Shown piece after piece: positions 5,761 through 12,474 of a stretch of DNA of 12,474 bases (position 1 is the stretch's first letter; every line of letters begins with the position of its first letter). The translations under genes were made by a program, and so were the position numbers. Below the pieces are notes generated by a model. It was not told the origin of the DNA and searched no databases. It worked only from the letters and a program-made list of their open reading frames with translations. This DNA comes from Promethearchaeota archaeon (GTDB lineage Archaea; Asgardarchaeota; Lokiarchaeia; Sigynarchaeales; MK-D1), in contig JAEOUK010000493.1 of assembly GCA_016839385.1 (NCBI GenBank), forward strand, positions 1 to 12,474, read 5' to 3'.

Positions 5761-8127
5761 CTAAAAACTACGTGATATTGCCCGATATAAGTGTTTTAAG
5801 GTTTTAGAAGTGAACTTTTTTTCTGCAAAATATATTTTCTGAAGAAGTCTCTTTTTCATAATATGAATTTTGGAGTCAAGCAACATTCTATGCAACTCTT
5901 CTTCTATTTTACTTTCTTTAATTATATCTGGTTTGTCAAATGAGATTTCTAGTTGGGAAAACTCATCTGATAAAATCCTAATCACGAGAATATTTTGTTG
6001 GTTCAAATAATTAATCTCAAATTCTATATGATCTTGAGAAGAAACCGATATATTTTTCGGATTTTTTATAGCGTTAAAATTCAAAAGATATTTTCTGACT
6101 TTAGGAATGTAAAAATTAGATTTTTTTGGTTTATCAATAGAGAATGTGACTTTTTCTTCCCATTGCAGAGAGAATTTCGTGATAAAATGGTCTCCACTCT
6201 TGTATTTTACTGTTTTCCCATCATCTTCATACAGTTCGAATTTGTTTGACTCCCCGGGAAAAATCTCAAGTACTAAATTCTCAGGATTCGCTGTTCCATT
6301 CGAAATTATATCATCAACTAAAGGAATGATGCCTCCTGATTTCACAAAAACGGGAACATCTGAAATTTTATAAACTCTTGAGATGGCATTTCCTCCTTTG
6401 TGATATTCTTTCGTAAATAAGTTGAACCATGATCCATGAACTTTGGGCAAATACGTCTTTTGAAGGGCACGATTTGTTTTTTCATTAATCCTCTTTACTA
6501 CTGGAGCTACAATCATCTCACTACCAAACCAATATTCACTTTTGAATTTATAGCTCTGGGGAGAATTAGGTTCTGTATAATAAAGTGGTAAAATTAATGG
6601 AATATTTTGTTCGTAATTTCTGTATGCCATTGAATATAGATACGGAATTAATCGATGACGAAATTTCATAATATCACCGACATGTTCTAAAGTATCAAGA
6701 TCATATTTCCATGGTTCACGCTTTAGAAATTCATTCTTTGTACTATGTAGTCGTATTATTGGACTGAAAACACCTAATTGAACCCATCTAGTATATAGTT
6801 CTGAATCATCTTTTCCCAACATATGTCCACCAATATCATGCGACCACCACCCAAATCCTACATTGGATGCTGTTGCTGTAAAATAAGGTTGGAATTTTAA
6901 TGAACCCCAAGTTGCTAGTGTATCCCCTGAAAATCCGATTGGATAACGGTGATTTCCTCTTTTACCCCAGCGTGAGAATATAAAAGGTCTTTTTTCTCCA
7001 TCTCGTCCGAGGTCATAAAAATGGAGATGATTAAGCATCCATAAGGGATCTAATCCCTCAATTGCACTTTTTCTTCCTTGCTGCCAATCAACCCACCAAA
7101 AATCCACCCCCATTTCCTCTAGCGGATGGAGCACTAAGTCAAAATAAGATGTGACAAACTTCGGATCTGTAATGTCAAATTTCACAGGTTCTTCATCTGC
7201 TTTCTCAACACCCATGAAGTCTGCAACATCTTCATAGCAATCTTCATGCGCTCGTATTCCTAATGCGGGATGCAAATTCAAAGCGATATTCAAGTTTTGA
7301 TCATGTAACCATTTCAACATTCTCTGTGGATCCGGGAAAAACTCTTTATTCCAGGTAAATCCCGTCCAACCTCTTCCGTACTTCTTATCAATTTTGACTA
7401 AGTGCCAATCCATATCGATTATACAAACAGAAAGCGGAATCTTATGTTTCTCGAAGTTTGATATTAGTTCTTTCAATTCTGGCTCTGTATATTCCCAATA
7501 ACGTGACCACCAATTTCCAAGGATGTATCGAGGGATCAACGGAGTCTTTCCAGATACTGCATAAAAATCACTCAAACACTTCAAGAACTCTTTTTCATAA
7601 CCGAAAAAATATAAATCCTTATTATTTTGTTCACGTTTTGTAACCCAATAATTTTCATCAAATACTAAACTATTGGAATCATTTACTACTGAAAATCCAT
7701 TCTTTGACATGAGTCCTTTTCCTAATGGTATAGGACCAGCAGCAGCATCCAAAGTTCGAGCTGTTCCTCGTAGGTTTTTAAAATCCGGACGTCCATAGAA
7801 CCAAGTTTTATTCATTTTTTTGATCTGAATGGATAATGAAAATGGAGTAAAGTGCCTGTCCTTTAGATATTTTAGTTTGAGGAATTCCGTTTCGATAATA
7901 AGTCGTTTTCCCTCATCACTAACTTTAAACTCAGGTTTAGGTTGATTTCGAAACCAAAATGTTTGAGAAGGACGATCCTCAAAAATTCCTTTCTCTGAAT
8001 ATTCCATACGTATAAGGCGATTAGTCAATATTGTGAATCGAAATTTGTTTCCTTGTACTATCGATTCGGGATTTGCAATCGGATCACTTTCAAATCGGAA
8101 ATATTCCTTGATATATTTGGAATTCAT
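5761..8127 (-). CDS. GH31-family alpha-glycosidase
   Basis: A 788-residue retaining glycosidase of family GH31 (alpha-glucosidase, alpha-xylosidase and relatives), probably cytoplasmic because no signal peptide is seen. Order: N-terminal beta domain (about 1-195); (beta/alpha)8 barrel (about 196-510) with IDMDWH at 237-242, the nucleophile D347 in WWVDWQQG, substrate-binding R386 in FSRWGKRG, acid/base D402 in GFSGDT and HDIGGH at 430-435; then beta domains including a DUF5110-like piece (ELYEDDGKTVKY, about 631-642). Both catalytic Asp residues are present, so it should be active. The WWVDWQQG form, in place of the W-x-D-M-N-E of classical maltases, points to a separate subgroup; substrate is open. 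Residues after about 735 form a charged, probably helical tail. ATG start without Shine-Dalgarno, TATA box about 27 bases upstream. It is divergent from an MFS transporter, suggesting linked uptake and hydrolysis. Confidence 0.93.
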   Translation of the reverse strand: MNSKYIKEYFRFESDPIANPESIVQGNKFRFTILTNRLIRMEYSEKGIFEDRPSQTFWFRNQPKPEFKVSDEGKRLIIETEFLKLKYLKDRHFTPFSLSIQIKKMNKTWFYGRPDFKNLRGTARTLDAAAGPIPLGKGLMSKNGFSVVNDSNSLVFDENYWVTKREQNNKDLYFFGYEKEFLKCLSDFYAVSGKTPLIPRYILGNWWSRYWEYTEPELKELISNFEKHKIPLSVCIIDMDWHLVKIDKKYGRGWTGFTWNKEFFPDPQRMLKWLHDQNLNIALNLHPALGIRAHEDCYEDVADFMGVEKADEEPVKFDITDPKFVTSYFDLVLHPLEEMGVDFWWVDWQQGRKSAIEGLDPLWMLNHLHFYDLGRDGEKRPFIFSRWGKRGNHRYPIGFSGDTLATWGSLKFQPYFTATASNVGFGWWSHDIGGHMLGKDDSELYTRWVQLGVFSPIIRLHSTKNEFLKREPWKYDLDTLEHVGDIMKFRHRLIPYLYSMAYRNYEQNIPLILPLYYTEPNSPQSYKFKSEYWFGSEMIVAPVVKRINEKTNRALQKTYLPKVHGSWFNLFTKEYHKGGNAISRVYKISDVPVFVKSGGIIPLVDDIISNGTANPENLVLEIFPGESNKFELYEDDGKTVKYKSGDHFITKFSLQWEEKVTFSIDKPKKSNFYIPKVRKYLLNFNAIKNPKNISVSSQDHIEFEINYLNQQNILVIRILSDEFSQLEISFDKPDIIKESKIEEELHRMLLDSKIHIMKKRLLQKIYFAEKKFTSKTLKHLYRAISRSF

Positions 8128-8148
8128 AGATCAATGAAAGTCTATTCC

Positions 8149-8158
8149 AATTTATATC
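8149..8158 (-). promoter_or_regulatory. TATA box for the GH31 gene
   Basis: The minus-strand sequence GATATAAATT is centred about 27 bases before the ATG at 8127, preceded by TCTTAA as a possible TFB site. No Shine-Dalgarno precedes the ATG (TTCATTGATCT). The spacing predicts a leaderless mRNA. TCTTAAGA (8157-8164), an 8-base palindrome, abuts it, and CTTAAGA recurs at 8217-8223. Confidence 0.5.
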
Positions 8159-8198
8159 TTAAGACAAAAATTTGGAGAGTAAAATCCATAAAAGAAGG

Positions 8199-8210
8199 TC
8201 TCTACAGAGA
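8199..8210. promoter_or_regulatory. Candidate shared operator dyad in the divergent region
   Basis: TCTCT-AC-AGAGA is a perfect dyad with 5-base arms and a 2-base centre. It sits almost exactly midway between the GH31 ATG (8127) and the MFS ATG (8277), the usual place for a regulator acting on both promoters. Only symmetry and position support it. The rest of this 149-base region holds the two TATA candidates and no gene that I can support. Confidence 0.27.
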
Positions 8211-8230
8211 AATTACCTTAAGATTTTTGA

Positions 8231-8238
8231 TTTATAAT
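8231..8238 (+). promoter_or_regulatory. Candidate TATA box for the MFS-deacetylase operon
   Basis: TTTATAAT is centred about 42 bases before the MFS ATG at 8277, which would place transcription start near 8261 and leave a leader of about 16 bases containing CGGA as a weak ribosome site. ATTTAT at 8252-8257 is a poorer alternative. Confidence 0.38.
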
Positions 8239-8254
8239 CATAGGATTAATGATT
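8236..8254. promoter_or_regulatory. Inverted repeat overlapping the MFS promoter
   Basis: AATCAT and ATGATT form 6-base arms around a 7-base spacer (AGGATTA). The left arm overlaps the candidate TATA box and the right arm ends before the predicted start site, as expected for a repressor site. The sequence is AT-rich, so chance symmetry cannot be excluded. Confidence 0.25.
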
Positions 8255-8276
8255 TATCAAATACGGAAATAGTTCA

Positions 8277-9566
8277 ATGTTCAAGAGAATAAAGCAGAAC
8301 TTCAATAAATATACGAAACCATTTTGGATATTAATGTTTTCCACTTTCATTGATGGATTAGGTGGAAGCATGCTTTGGCCGTTTTTCAGCCTGTTTTTTA
8401 TAGATAGATATTCAATCTCCATGTTGGAAGTAGGATACATTTTTTCTCTATTTTCTGTAGGAATGCTGCTAGGAGGAATGATCGGAGGTGCTTTCACGGA
8501 TAAATTTGGAAGAAAAGGTGTTCTTCTTTTTGGAATATTTGCAAGCGGTCTCTCTAATTTATTATTCATATTTATTGGTAAACTAGAAATTCTTTACCTG
8601 CTTGCATTACTGATGGGAATCCTTGGAAGTATTGGAGGTCCTGCTCAAAATGCAATGGTTGCGGATCTTCTTCCCCCCGAACTACATACAGATGGTTATG
8701 GAATATTTCGAATCGTGATGAATATTACTGTGGTAATTGGACCTCTCCTTGGTGGGTTAGTAGCAGCATTTTCTTATAACTGGTTGTTTATCGCAGATGC
8801 TGTTGCAAGTTCAATTACGGGAGTTATCGTAATTTTTACCATTCCTGAAACTAAACCGGAGGGCACTATTCAACAACAAAAGGAATCTTTTGGAGAAACT
8901 TTACGAGGATATGGACATGTATTACGGGATGGAGTCTTTGTATTTTTTGTTCTCTTAGGTGCATTAGTTTCATTAGTATATATGCAAATGAATAGTACAT
9001 TATCTGTGTTTTTAAATCAACAATATGAGTTTTCACTTCAAGATTTTTCTTATCTATTAAGCATGAACGCCCTTATGGTTGTATTTCTACAATTTCCAAT
9101 AACTCGGTTAATATCTAAAGGACAACCTATGGTTATGGCTGCAATAGGTGCATTTCTGTATGCTATTGGATTCGGAATGTATGGTTTTATATCAGTCAAG
9201 TACTGGTTCTATATAGCGATGGTGATTATCACCTTAGGGGAAATGATAATTACACCAGTCATGCAAACAATTACAGTGCGTCTAGCATCCAAAGATAAAT
9301 TGGGGCGCTATATGGCAGTAAGTGGTCTTTCTTGGATGATTCCTAGTCTTTTCGCCATAATACTTGCAGGGTTGGTAATGACTGAGATGAATCCGAATTG
9401 GGTATGGTACTTTGGAGGGATATTTATGTTAATTGCAGTTGTAGGATATTTATTATTGATTAAAATGAGCTCAAAAAGACTAAAAGAAATTGATGAACAA
9501 CTTCAAAATTCCATCATTAAAGAATTACCTAAAGAATCTGATAAGTATGACGAAAAAATCATATAA
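8277..9566 (+). CDS. MFS transporter, 12 membrane helices
   Basis: A 429-residue membrane transporter of the major facilitator superfamily (MFS_1 type, closest in look to the drug/sugar-efflux DHA1-like group). A cationic N-terminus (KRIKQNFNKYTK) precedes helix 1. The hallmark loop between helices 2 and 3 is present as G71-A-F-T-D75-K-F-G78-R79-K80. A helix-4/5 stretch (NITVVIGPLLGGLVAAFS) carries the glycine-rich antiporter-like motif. A polar loop (ETKPEGTIQQQKESFGETLRG region) splits the two six-helix halves, and a charged tail (KRLKEIDEQL) ends the protein. It is a different family branch from the GPH symporter downstream of GH31. It is divergent from GH31 and overlaps the deacetylase by 20 bases, so it is probably co-translated with it. 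Direction of transport and substrate are unknown: sugar uptake, sugar efflux or drug export all remain possible. Confidence 0.88.
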   Translation: MFKRIKQNFNKYTKPFWILMFSTFIDGLGGSMLWPFFSLFFIDRYSISMLEVGYIFSLFSVGMLLGGMIGGAFTDKFGRKGVLLFGIFASGLSNLLFIFIGKLEILYLLALLMGILGSIGGPAQNAMVADLLPPELHTDGYGIFRIVMNITVVIGPLLGGLVAAFSYNWLFIADAVASSITGVIVIFTIPETKPEGTIQQQKESFGETLRGYGHVLRDGVFVFFVLLGALVSLVYMQMNSTLSVFLNQQYEFSLQDFSYLLSMNALMVVFLQFPITRLISKGQPMVMAAIGAFLYAIGFGMYGFISVKYWFYIAMVIITLGEMIITPVMQTITVRLASKDKLGRYMAVSGLSWMIPSLFAIILAGLVMTEMNPNWVWYFGGIFMLIAVVGYLLLIKMSSKRLKEIDEQLQNSIIKELPKESDKYDEKII

Positions 9567-10416
9567 AATAATGGGAATCGGGGCTCATCCTGATGATATA
9601 GAGATACTTTCAGGAGGATTAGCTATCCTTGGAAAAAATCAAGGCAACAAATTCAAGTTTGTCAGCGTTACTAATGGAAATGTTGGACATCACAAAATTC
9701 CTTCCGATGAACTTAGCAAGATAAGACTCAAGGAAGCAAAAGCAGCTGCTAAAGCATTAGGTGGAGAATATGAAAGCCTAAATGTTGATGATGGATATGT
9801 TTTTGTAAACAGAGAACAGACAGAAAAAGTAGTGAAAATTATCCGAGTATTTGATCCCGATCTGATTATTACACATCGTCCCTATTCCTACCATCGTGAT
9901 CATCGATACACAGGTGTTCTTGTTATGGATGCTAGTTATATGTTGATTGTTCCTCAATACGTCCCAGAAATCCCTATTTCTCCCTCTCGCCGAACTCCTA
10001 TTATATGTTATGCATACGATGAATTCCTTAAACCTGAAGCCTTTGAACCTAATATAATTCTAGATATAACAGAGGTATATGAAACAAAAATTAATGGGAT
10101 TGCACACCACAAGAGTCAAATGGTTGAATGGATCCCTTGGACTGTACGCATGGAAGATACTTTTAAATCCCCTCACACAAAAGAGACTGTCGTGGAAGCT
10201 GCAAAATTAGCAGAAACTGTTTACTTCTCCACAGCTCTAACAAGGTATAGATCGCTTATCAAATTAGGATATCCTGATAAAAAGGTCGAAAAAATTGAAA
10301 TGTATGAAATTTGTGAATATGGAAAAGCTCCCACTAAGAATGAATTAAAAGATTTATTTCCAGGAGCATTTATTCCAAGTAAAAAACAGCTGCAAAATTT
10401 TAAAGAAAAAAAATGA
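9547..10416 (+). CDS. PIG-L/LmbE-family zinc deacetylase
   Basis: A 289-residue cytoplasmic Rossmann-like deacetylase. Family members remove the N-acetyl group from GlcNAc in conjugates such as GlcNAc-PI, mycothiol and bacillithiol precursors, or diacetylchitobiose in archaea. From the chosen start, the zinc motif is A13-H14-P-D16-D17 (H14 and D17 ligands, D16 candidate base) and the third ligand region is H110-R-P-Y-S-Y-H116-R-D-H119. YFSTALTRYRS near the end closes the active site. ATG 9547 is chosen since it keeps the full first strand (SYKIMGIGAHPDD). ATG 9490 would need a 78-base overlap into the MFS gene with an unconserved leader, and ATG 9571 would cut the strand. It overlaps the MFS gene by 20 bases, which suggests coupled expression; no clear Shine-Dalgarno. 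Next to GH31 and a transporter, deacetylation of an imported N-acetyl sugar is plausible but unproven. Confidence 0.9.
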   Translation: MTKKSYKIMGIGAHPDDIEILSGGLAILGKNQGNKFKFVSVTNGNVGHHKIPSDELSKIRLKEAKAAAKALGGEYESLNVDDGYVFVNREQTEKVVKIIRVFDPDLIITHRPYSYHRDHRYTGVLVMDASYMLIVPQYVPEIPISPSRRTPIICYAYDEFLKPEAFEPNIILDITEVYETKINGIAHHKSQMVEWIPWTVRMEDTFKSPHTKETVVEAAKLAETVYFSTALTRYRSLIKLGYPDKKVEKIEMYEICEYGKAPTKNELKDLFPGAFIPSKKQLQNFKEKK

Positions 10417-10431
10417 ATTTTAAGAAAAAAA
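10406..10431 (-). terminator. T-rich terminator after the P-type ATPase gene
   Basis: Read on the minus strand, a run of 7 T (10431-10425) and a run of 8 T (10413-10406) follow the ATPase stop, the second inside the end of the convergent deacetylase gene. There is no stem. The position right after the stop of a convergent pair supports termination. Confidence 0.45.
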
Positions 10432-10435
10432 TTGG

Positions 10436-12472
10436 TTATAGGTTACGTTTTTTGTTTCTTTTTCTTAGGATTAACTTTCTTAACTCATCCGCGATCAATA
10501 AACTGAGTGCTCCTGAAACTATGATCAACCAATCAATTATACCTAATGGAACTGTTCCTAAAATTAAGTTCATGAAGGGAGCTTGAACAGCAAGAATTTG
10601 TAGAGATACAGAAATAAGCAACCCGATTGCCATAGTTATATTGGTGCGAAATCCTAATTGAAAAATCGACTGATTGCGAGATCTACAGTTAATTGCATTG
10701 ACGATCTGATAAAAAGCTAACGCAGTAAAGGCTAATGTCTGTTTTTCTGCAATTGTAGCAGAACTACCATGTAATAATGATATTAAAAGAACACCTGCTG
10801 CCATAATTACGGCCGTAAACAAAATCTCAAATAATAGACTTTTATTTAAAATTTTTTCTTGAACAGATTTTGGAGGTAAATTCATAACATCTTGTTCTTT
10901 CGGTTCGCGTGCTAGCGCTACGGTTAAACTCCCATCTGTCACTAAATTTACCCATAGTATTGCTAAGGCGGTAAATAAGGGAATATTATCCCTAAAGAGT
11001 ATGATACTAAGTAGAATCGTCAGAACTTCTCCTATATTAGTGGTTAATAGGAATTTGATTCCTTTTTTTATGTTGTCAGACACAACTCGCCCTTCTTCGA
11101 CTGCATTTACTATACTGGCAAAATTGTCATCTGTGAGAACCATTTTCGCTGTTTCTTTGGTTATATCCGTACCTGTAATCCCCATAGCAATTCCTACATC
11201 TGCAGCTTTTAATGCTGGAGCATCATTTGCTCCATCTCCGGTCATCGCTACAATTTCATTTTGTCGTTTCAATGAGTTTACTACTCGATATTTATGTGTA
11301 GGGGATACGCGTACAAATGCTGAAACATTTTTGATGTGTTTATCCAATTCTTCATCCGACATGTTCTCCAGTTCGACACCTTCAATAATCTCTGATCCAG
11401 GGCTAACTATTCCAATTTCCTCTCCGATTGCCTTTGCAGTCAATTTATGATCTCCAGTAGCCATTATTACATGAATTCCCGCACTTTTTGTTAATTTTAT
11501 TGCTTCTTTAACTTCATCTCGAGGTGGATCGATCATTCCCATTAAACCTAAGAATACCATCCTCGTTGAATCAATATTTCCTTGAACTAATCGTTCTTTT
11601 ACCAATTCTATTTCTTCTCGAGCTAATTCCATAGAAGCAAATCCTAAAACGCGTAATCCTCGACTGGCAAAATCATTAGATATATCCATAATTTTTTTCC
11701 TTACTTCCGAATTAATTGGACTATCTAGACCGTTTAAATCTATTTTCCCTGCTAAATTCAAGACTGATTCAGGTGCTCCTTTTAGGTGAAGTACCACATT
11801 GTCGAAATCTTCATAATTTATTTGATTAAAAGTTGCCATAAAACGATTCTTAGAATCAAATGGAATTTCATCCAATCTCGGATAATTTCTTCGAATGTCT
11901 TCTTTTTGAAGATGTACCTTAGCACCTGCAACTAGTAACGCTCCTTCTGTCGGGTCTCCTGTAATTTCCCATGTAGTTTTATTTTCAGAAATATGATTTT
12001 CAACTAAATGAGAATCATTACATAATATTGCAGTTTTTAGTAATTTATGTAATCCCTCTTCAGCAATTATATTCTCAATCTTTTTTTGTGGATTTTCTTC
12101 CAATGCTATTGTTCCTTCAGGTCTGTATCCTACACCTGAGACAGAATAAATTTTTTCACCCGCATACATCTTTCTGACAGTCATCTGGTTGGTAGTCAAA
12201 GTTCCGGTTTTATCTGTTACAATTGTAGATACAGCTCCTAACGAATCTATTGCTGACAATTTTCGCATGATTGCATGGCGTTTCACCATTTTTTGTACCC
12301 CTATAGCTAAGGTAATAGTAATTGCGGCTGGTAATCCAGATGGTATAGATGATACTAACGTAGCAATTCCAAATAGCAGCATGTCTACAAATGCAAATCC
12401 TCTCAACAAACCAATTCCGAATATGACTAAACTGATAACGATAGATATAATTCCTAAATTTCGAGATAAAAA
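10436..12472 (-). CDS. P2-type cation-transporting ATPase, 5' partial (Ca2+-ATPase-like)
   Basis: The C-terminal 678 residues of a P-type ATP-driven cation pump of the SERCA/PMCA-like P2 class; full members have about 880-920, so M1-M3 and the actuator domain lie beyond the window. The frame is open through 12472, so the TTG at 12409 is internal. Counting from 12472: M4 with PSGLPAAIT (S45), phosphorylated D87 in DKTGTLT, DPTEGALL and K231-G-A-P-E of the nucleotide domain, TGDHKLTAKAIG, hinge D413-G-A-N-D417, then M5-M10. Ion-site residues N479 and E482 (M5) and N509, T512, D513 (M6, WVNLVTD) match SERCA N768, E771, N796, T799, D800. SERCA E908 (M8) corresponds to Q589 and SERCA E309 (M4, PEGLP) to S45. 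Ca2+ is the default guess; losing the M4 Glu makes the ion uncertain. It ends in a basic tail, 19 bases from the convergent deacetylase. Confidence 0.92.
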   Translation of the reverse strand, partial: FLSRNLGIISIVISLVIFGIGLLRGFAFVDMLLFGIATLVSSIPSGLPAAITITLAIGVQKMVKRHAIMRKLSAIDSLGAVSTIVTDKTGTLTTNQMTVRKMYAGEKIYSVSGVGYRPEGTIALEENPQKKIENIIAEEGLHKLLKTAILCNDSHLVENHISENKTTWEITGDPTEGALLVAGAKVHLQKEDIRRNYPRLDEIPFDSKNRFMATFNQINYEDFDNVVLHLKGAPESVLNLAGKIDLNGLDSPINSEVRKKIMDISNDFASRGLRVLGFASMELAREEIELVKERLVQGNIDSTRMVFLGLMGMIDPPRDEVKEAIKLTKSAGIHVIMATGDHKLTAKAIGEEIGIVSPGSEIIEGVELENMSDEELDKHIKNVSAFVRVSPTHKYRVVNSLKRQNEIVAMTGDGANDAPALKAADVGIAMGITGTDITKETAKMVLTDDNFASIVNAVEEGRVVSDNIKKGIKFLLTTNIGEVLTILLSIILFRDNIPLFTALAILWVNLVTDGSLTVALAREPKEQDVMNLPPKSVQEKILNKSLLFEILFTAVIMAAGVLLISLLHGSSATIAEKQTLAFTALAFYQIVNAINCRSRNQSIFQLGFRTNITMAIGLLISVSLQILAVQAPFMNLILGTVPLGIIDWLIIVSGALSLLIADELRKLILRKRNKKRNL
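10448..10466 (+). terminator. T-rich terminator after the deacetylase gene
   Basis: TTTTTTGTTTCTTTTTCTT begins 32 bases after the deacetylase stop, within the Lys/Arg-rich end of the convergent ATPase gene. With the opposing T-runs at 10406-10431 it makes a compact two-way terminator over the 19-base gap. The lysine codons on the other strand also contribute to this run. Confidence 0.42.
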
Positions 12473-12474
12473 TG

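Noticed and set aside
7070..7090. WQQ next to the GH31 nucleophile read as the QQRW sulfonate-binding motif of sulfoquinovosidases
   Set aside because: In YihQ-type enzymes QQRW lies about a hundred residues before the nucleophile and contains the Arg-Trp pair; here QQ follows the nucleophile and is followed by GRK.
8053..8292. Plus-strand open frame of 79 codons crossing the GH31 start and the divergent region
   Set aside because: It overlaps the conserved GH31 N-terminus and both promoters and runs into the MFS start; composition looks like translated non-coding DNA.
8246..8569. Minus-strand open frame opposite the MFS start
   Set aside because: It is a shadow of the first MFS helices, with no family resemblance.
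9490..9546. Longer start for the deacetylase at 9490
   Set aside because: The extra 19 residues are in an alternative frame of the MFS tail and look like its shadow; family members begin a few residues before the first strand, as with 9547.
11001..11450. Plus-strand open frame of 149 codons inside the ATPase gene
   Set aside because: It is antisense to the conserved P-domain (GDGAND region), Ser/Ile/Pro-rich without motifs, a codon-bias shadow.
12407..12409. TTG at 12409 as the start of the ATPase
   Set aside because: The frame stays open to the window edge and encodes more of membrane helix 3; the actuator domain must lie beyond the window.

Overview
This AT-rich window reads as chromosomal DNA from a heterotrophic archaeon. 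Three things suggest this. Putative TATA boxes (TTTATATT, ATATAAA) lie 25-30 bases ahead of start codons that have no Shine-Dalgarno sequence, as in archaeal leaderless transcription. Plain T-runs without stems follow several genes. The gene set (GPH-type symporter, enolase-superfamily enzyme, PIG-L deacetylase, P2-type ATPase) would fit an Asgard-like lineage, but that placement is an impression and was not tested. No rRNA, tRNA, CRISPR array, insertion sequence or phage gene was seen. The only gap between genes longer than about 105 bases is the 149-base divergent region at 8128-8276.

Layout. At the left edge (+) are a GNAT acetyltransferase missing its start (3-683) and a YhhN/TMEM86 membrane protein (729-1436). 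The latter overlaps the end of the next minus-strand gene by 17 bases. A tight minus-strand operon follows, in transcription order: an enolase-superfamily (mandelate racemase type) enzyme (5655-4480), a GPH/MelB-like symporter (4470-3088) and a YtcJ-type amidohydrolase (3078-1420). Both junctions in this operon are built alike: the upstream stop codon is fused to the Shine-Dalgarno of the next gene, with exactly 9 bases between stop and ATG. Next is a minus-strand GH31 glycosidase (8127-5761) with its own promoter and a T-rich terminator. Divergent from it on the plus strand is a 12-helix MFS transporter (8277-9566), overlapping by 20 bases a PIG-L/LmbE zinc deacetylase (9547-10416). The right edge (-) holds the C-terminal three quarters of a P2-type cation ATPase (12472-10436), which continues out of the window.

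How the genes may work together. From about 1.4 to 10.4 kb the window holds two sugar- or solute-type transporters, an alpha-glycosidase, a deacetylase of the N-acetyl-sugar type, a dehydratase/epimerase-type enolase-superfamily enzyme and an amide/lactone-type hydrolase. This is consistent with a locus for uptake and breakdown of a modified carbohydrate. The substrate cannot be read from sequence. The two halves have separate promoters with candidate dyad operators, so co-regulation is a hypothesis. The most distinctive molecular points are the Asp-to-Asn change in the His-Asp dyad position of the enolase-superfamily enzyme, the loss of the key M4 glutamate in the ATPase (PEGLP to PSGLP), the Asn in place of the first cation-site Asp in the symporter, and the stop-fused Shine-Dalgarno junctions.
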